Assembly: GCA_023420935.1 (NCBI GenBank)
Contig: JAEZUR010000065.1
Location: forward strand, 1 to 21,513
Direction: 5' to 3'
DNA length: 21,513 nucleotides
Source of the DNA: Bacillota bacterium
GTDB lineage: Bacteria; Bacillota; Clostridia; Lachnospirales; Lachnospiraceae
The position numbers were made by a program, and so were the translations under genes. The notes under the pieces are model-generated. The model did not search any database, was not told where the DNA came from, and saw nothing but the letters and a program-made list of their open reading frames with translations. Below are positions 21,403 through 21,513 of this stretch, in pieces; positions within the stretch are counted from its first letter, which is position 1, and each line of letters begins with the position of its first letter.

Positions 21403-21513
21403 TACATAATTTGCCATATTTTAACTAATTTCTTAATGTATTTTTACTAAAAATTTATCGAGTTGAAACGATATCTCCGAGCCTAGAATTCAATCTAGCC
21501 CTTTAGGTAAAAT
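21403..21513. other. AT-rich intergenic edge, no gene recognised
   Basis: Between the Tad promoter and the window edge I see no complete gene. On the minus strand a frame running in from the edge stops at a TGA near 21490-21492, which could be the last codons of an upstream gene. A weak ATCG/CGAT hairpin followed by a T-run near 21440-21465 could be its terminator. Both are guesses. Confidence 0.3.

Overview
The window is a low-GC, Gram-positive (monoderm) chromosomal segment, most likely from a Clostridia species of the family Lachnospiraceae. The basis is AT-rich codon use, strong AGGAG-type ribosome sites, sigma-A type promoters, and a Firmicutes-type Tad/Flp pilus locus that has no outer-membrane secretin and carries Flp1-like, DUF5702 and DUF6382/FHA genes. 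The species call is inference. No rRNA, tRNA or CRISPR was seen, and no gene-free stretch exceeds about 300 bases.

Left part (1-6083), housekeeping. The window opens inside a bacterial group II intron of the IIC type, on the minus strand. Its 5' end abuts the rho-independent terminator of pgi (glucose-6-phosphate isomerase). Next come an unrecognised three-TM membrane protein, mtnN (MTA/SAH nucleosidase) with its own terminator, and, divergently, a plus-strand pair of a radical SAM/SPASM protein and murG (lipid II synthesis). A 23-bp perfect hairpin separates murG from the convergent HIT-family gene.

Middle part (6296-10036). A plus-strand gene encodes a histidine-kinase-like protein with a Cys where the phospho-accepting His should be and a degraded ATP lid. 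Converging on it is a minus-strand operon, with its own promoter, of a Cof-type HAD phosphatase, a rhomboid protease with a cytosolic N-terminal domain, and a flavodoxin-fold reductase fused to an SCP2 domain.

Right part (10163-21342). One minus-strand gene cluster, probably an operon read from a strong promoter at 21374-21402, encodes a Tad (type IVb pilus) machine. In order it holds a prepilin peptidase, TadZ-like ATPase, TadA/CpaF ATPase, TadB, a TadC-like platform protein with a large extracytoplasmic insertion, a 59-aa Flp1-like pilin, a large DUF5702 pseudopilin-like protein, a TadE-like protein with tandem Cys/His motifs, a second prepilin peptidase, a second TadE-like protein, and a membrane-anchored DUF6382/FHA protein. 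TadA would power assembly on TadB/TadC, TadZ would place the machine, the peptidases would mature Flp1 and the TadE-like proteins, and the FHA protein may be the phospho-dependent input.

The most notable points are the unusual accessory domains of this Tad locus, several genes whose best ribosome site points at ATA or ATT instead of ATG, an apparent one-base frame problem at the start of the DUF5702 gene, a 122-bp inverted-repeat element inside the operon, and the intron sitting on the pgi terminator.
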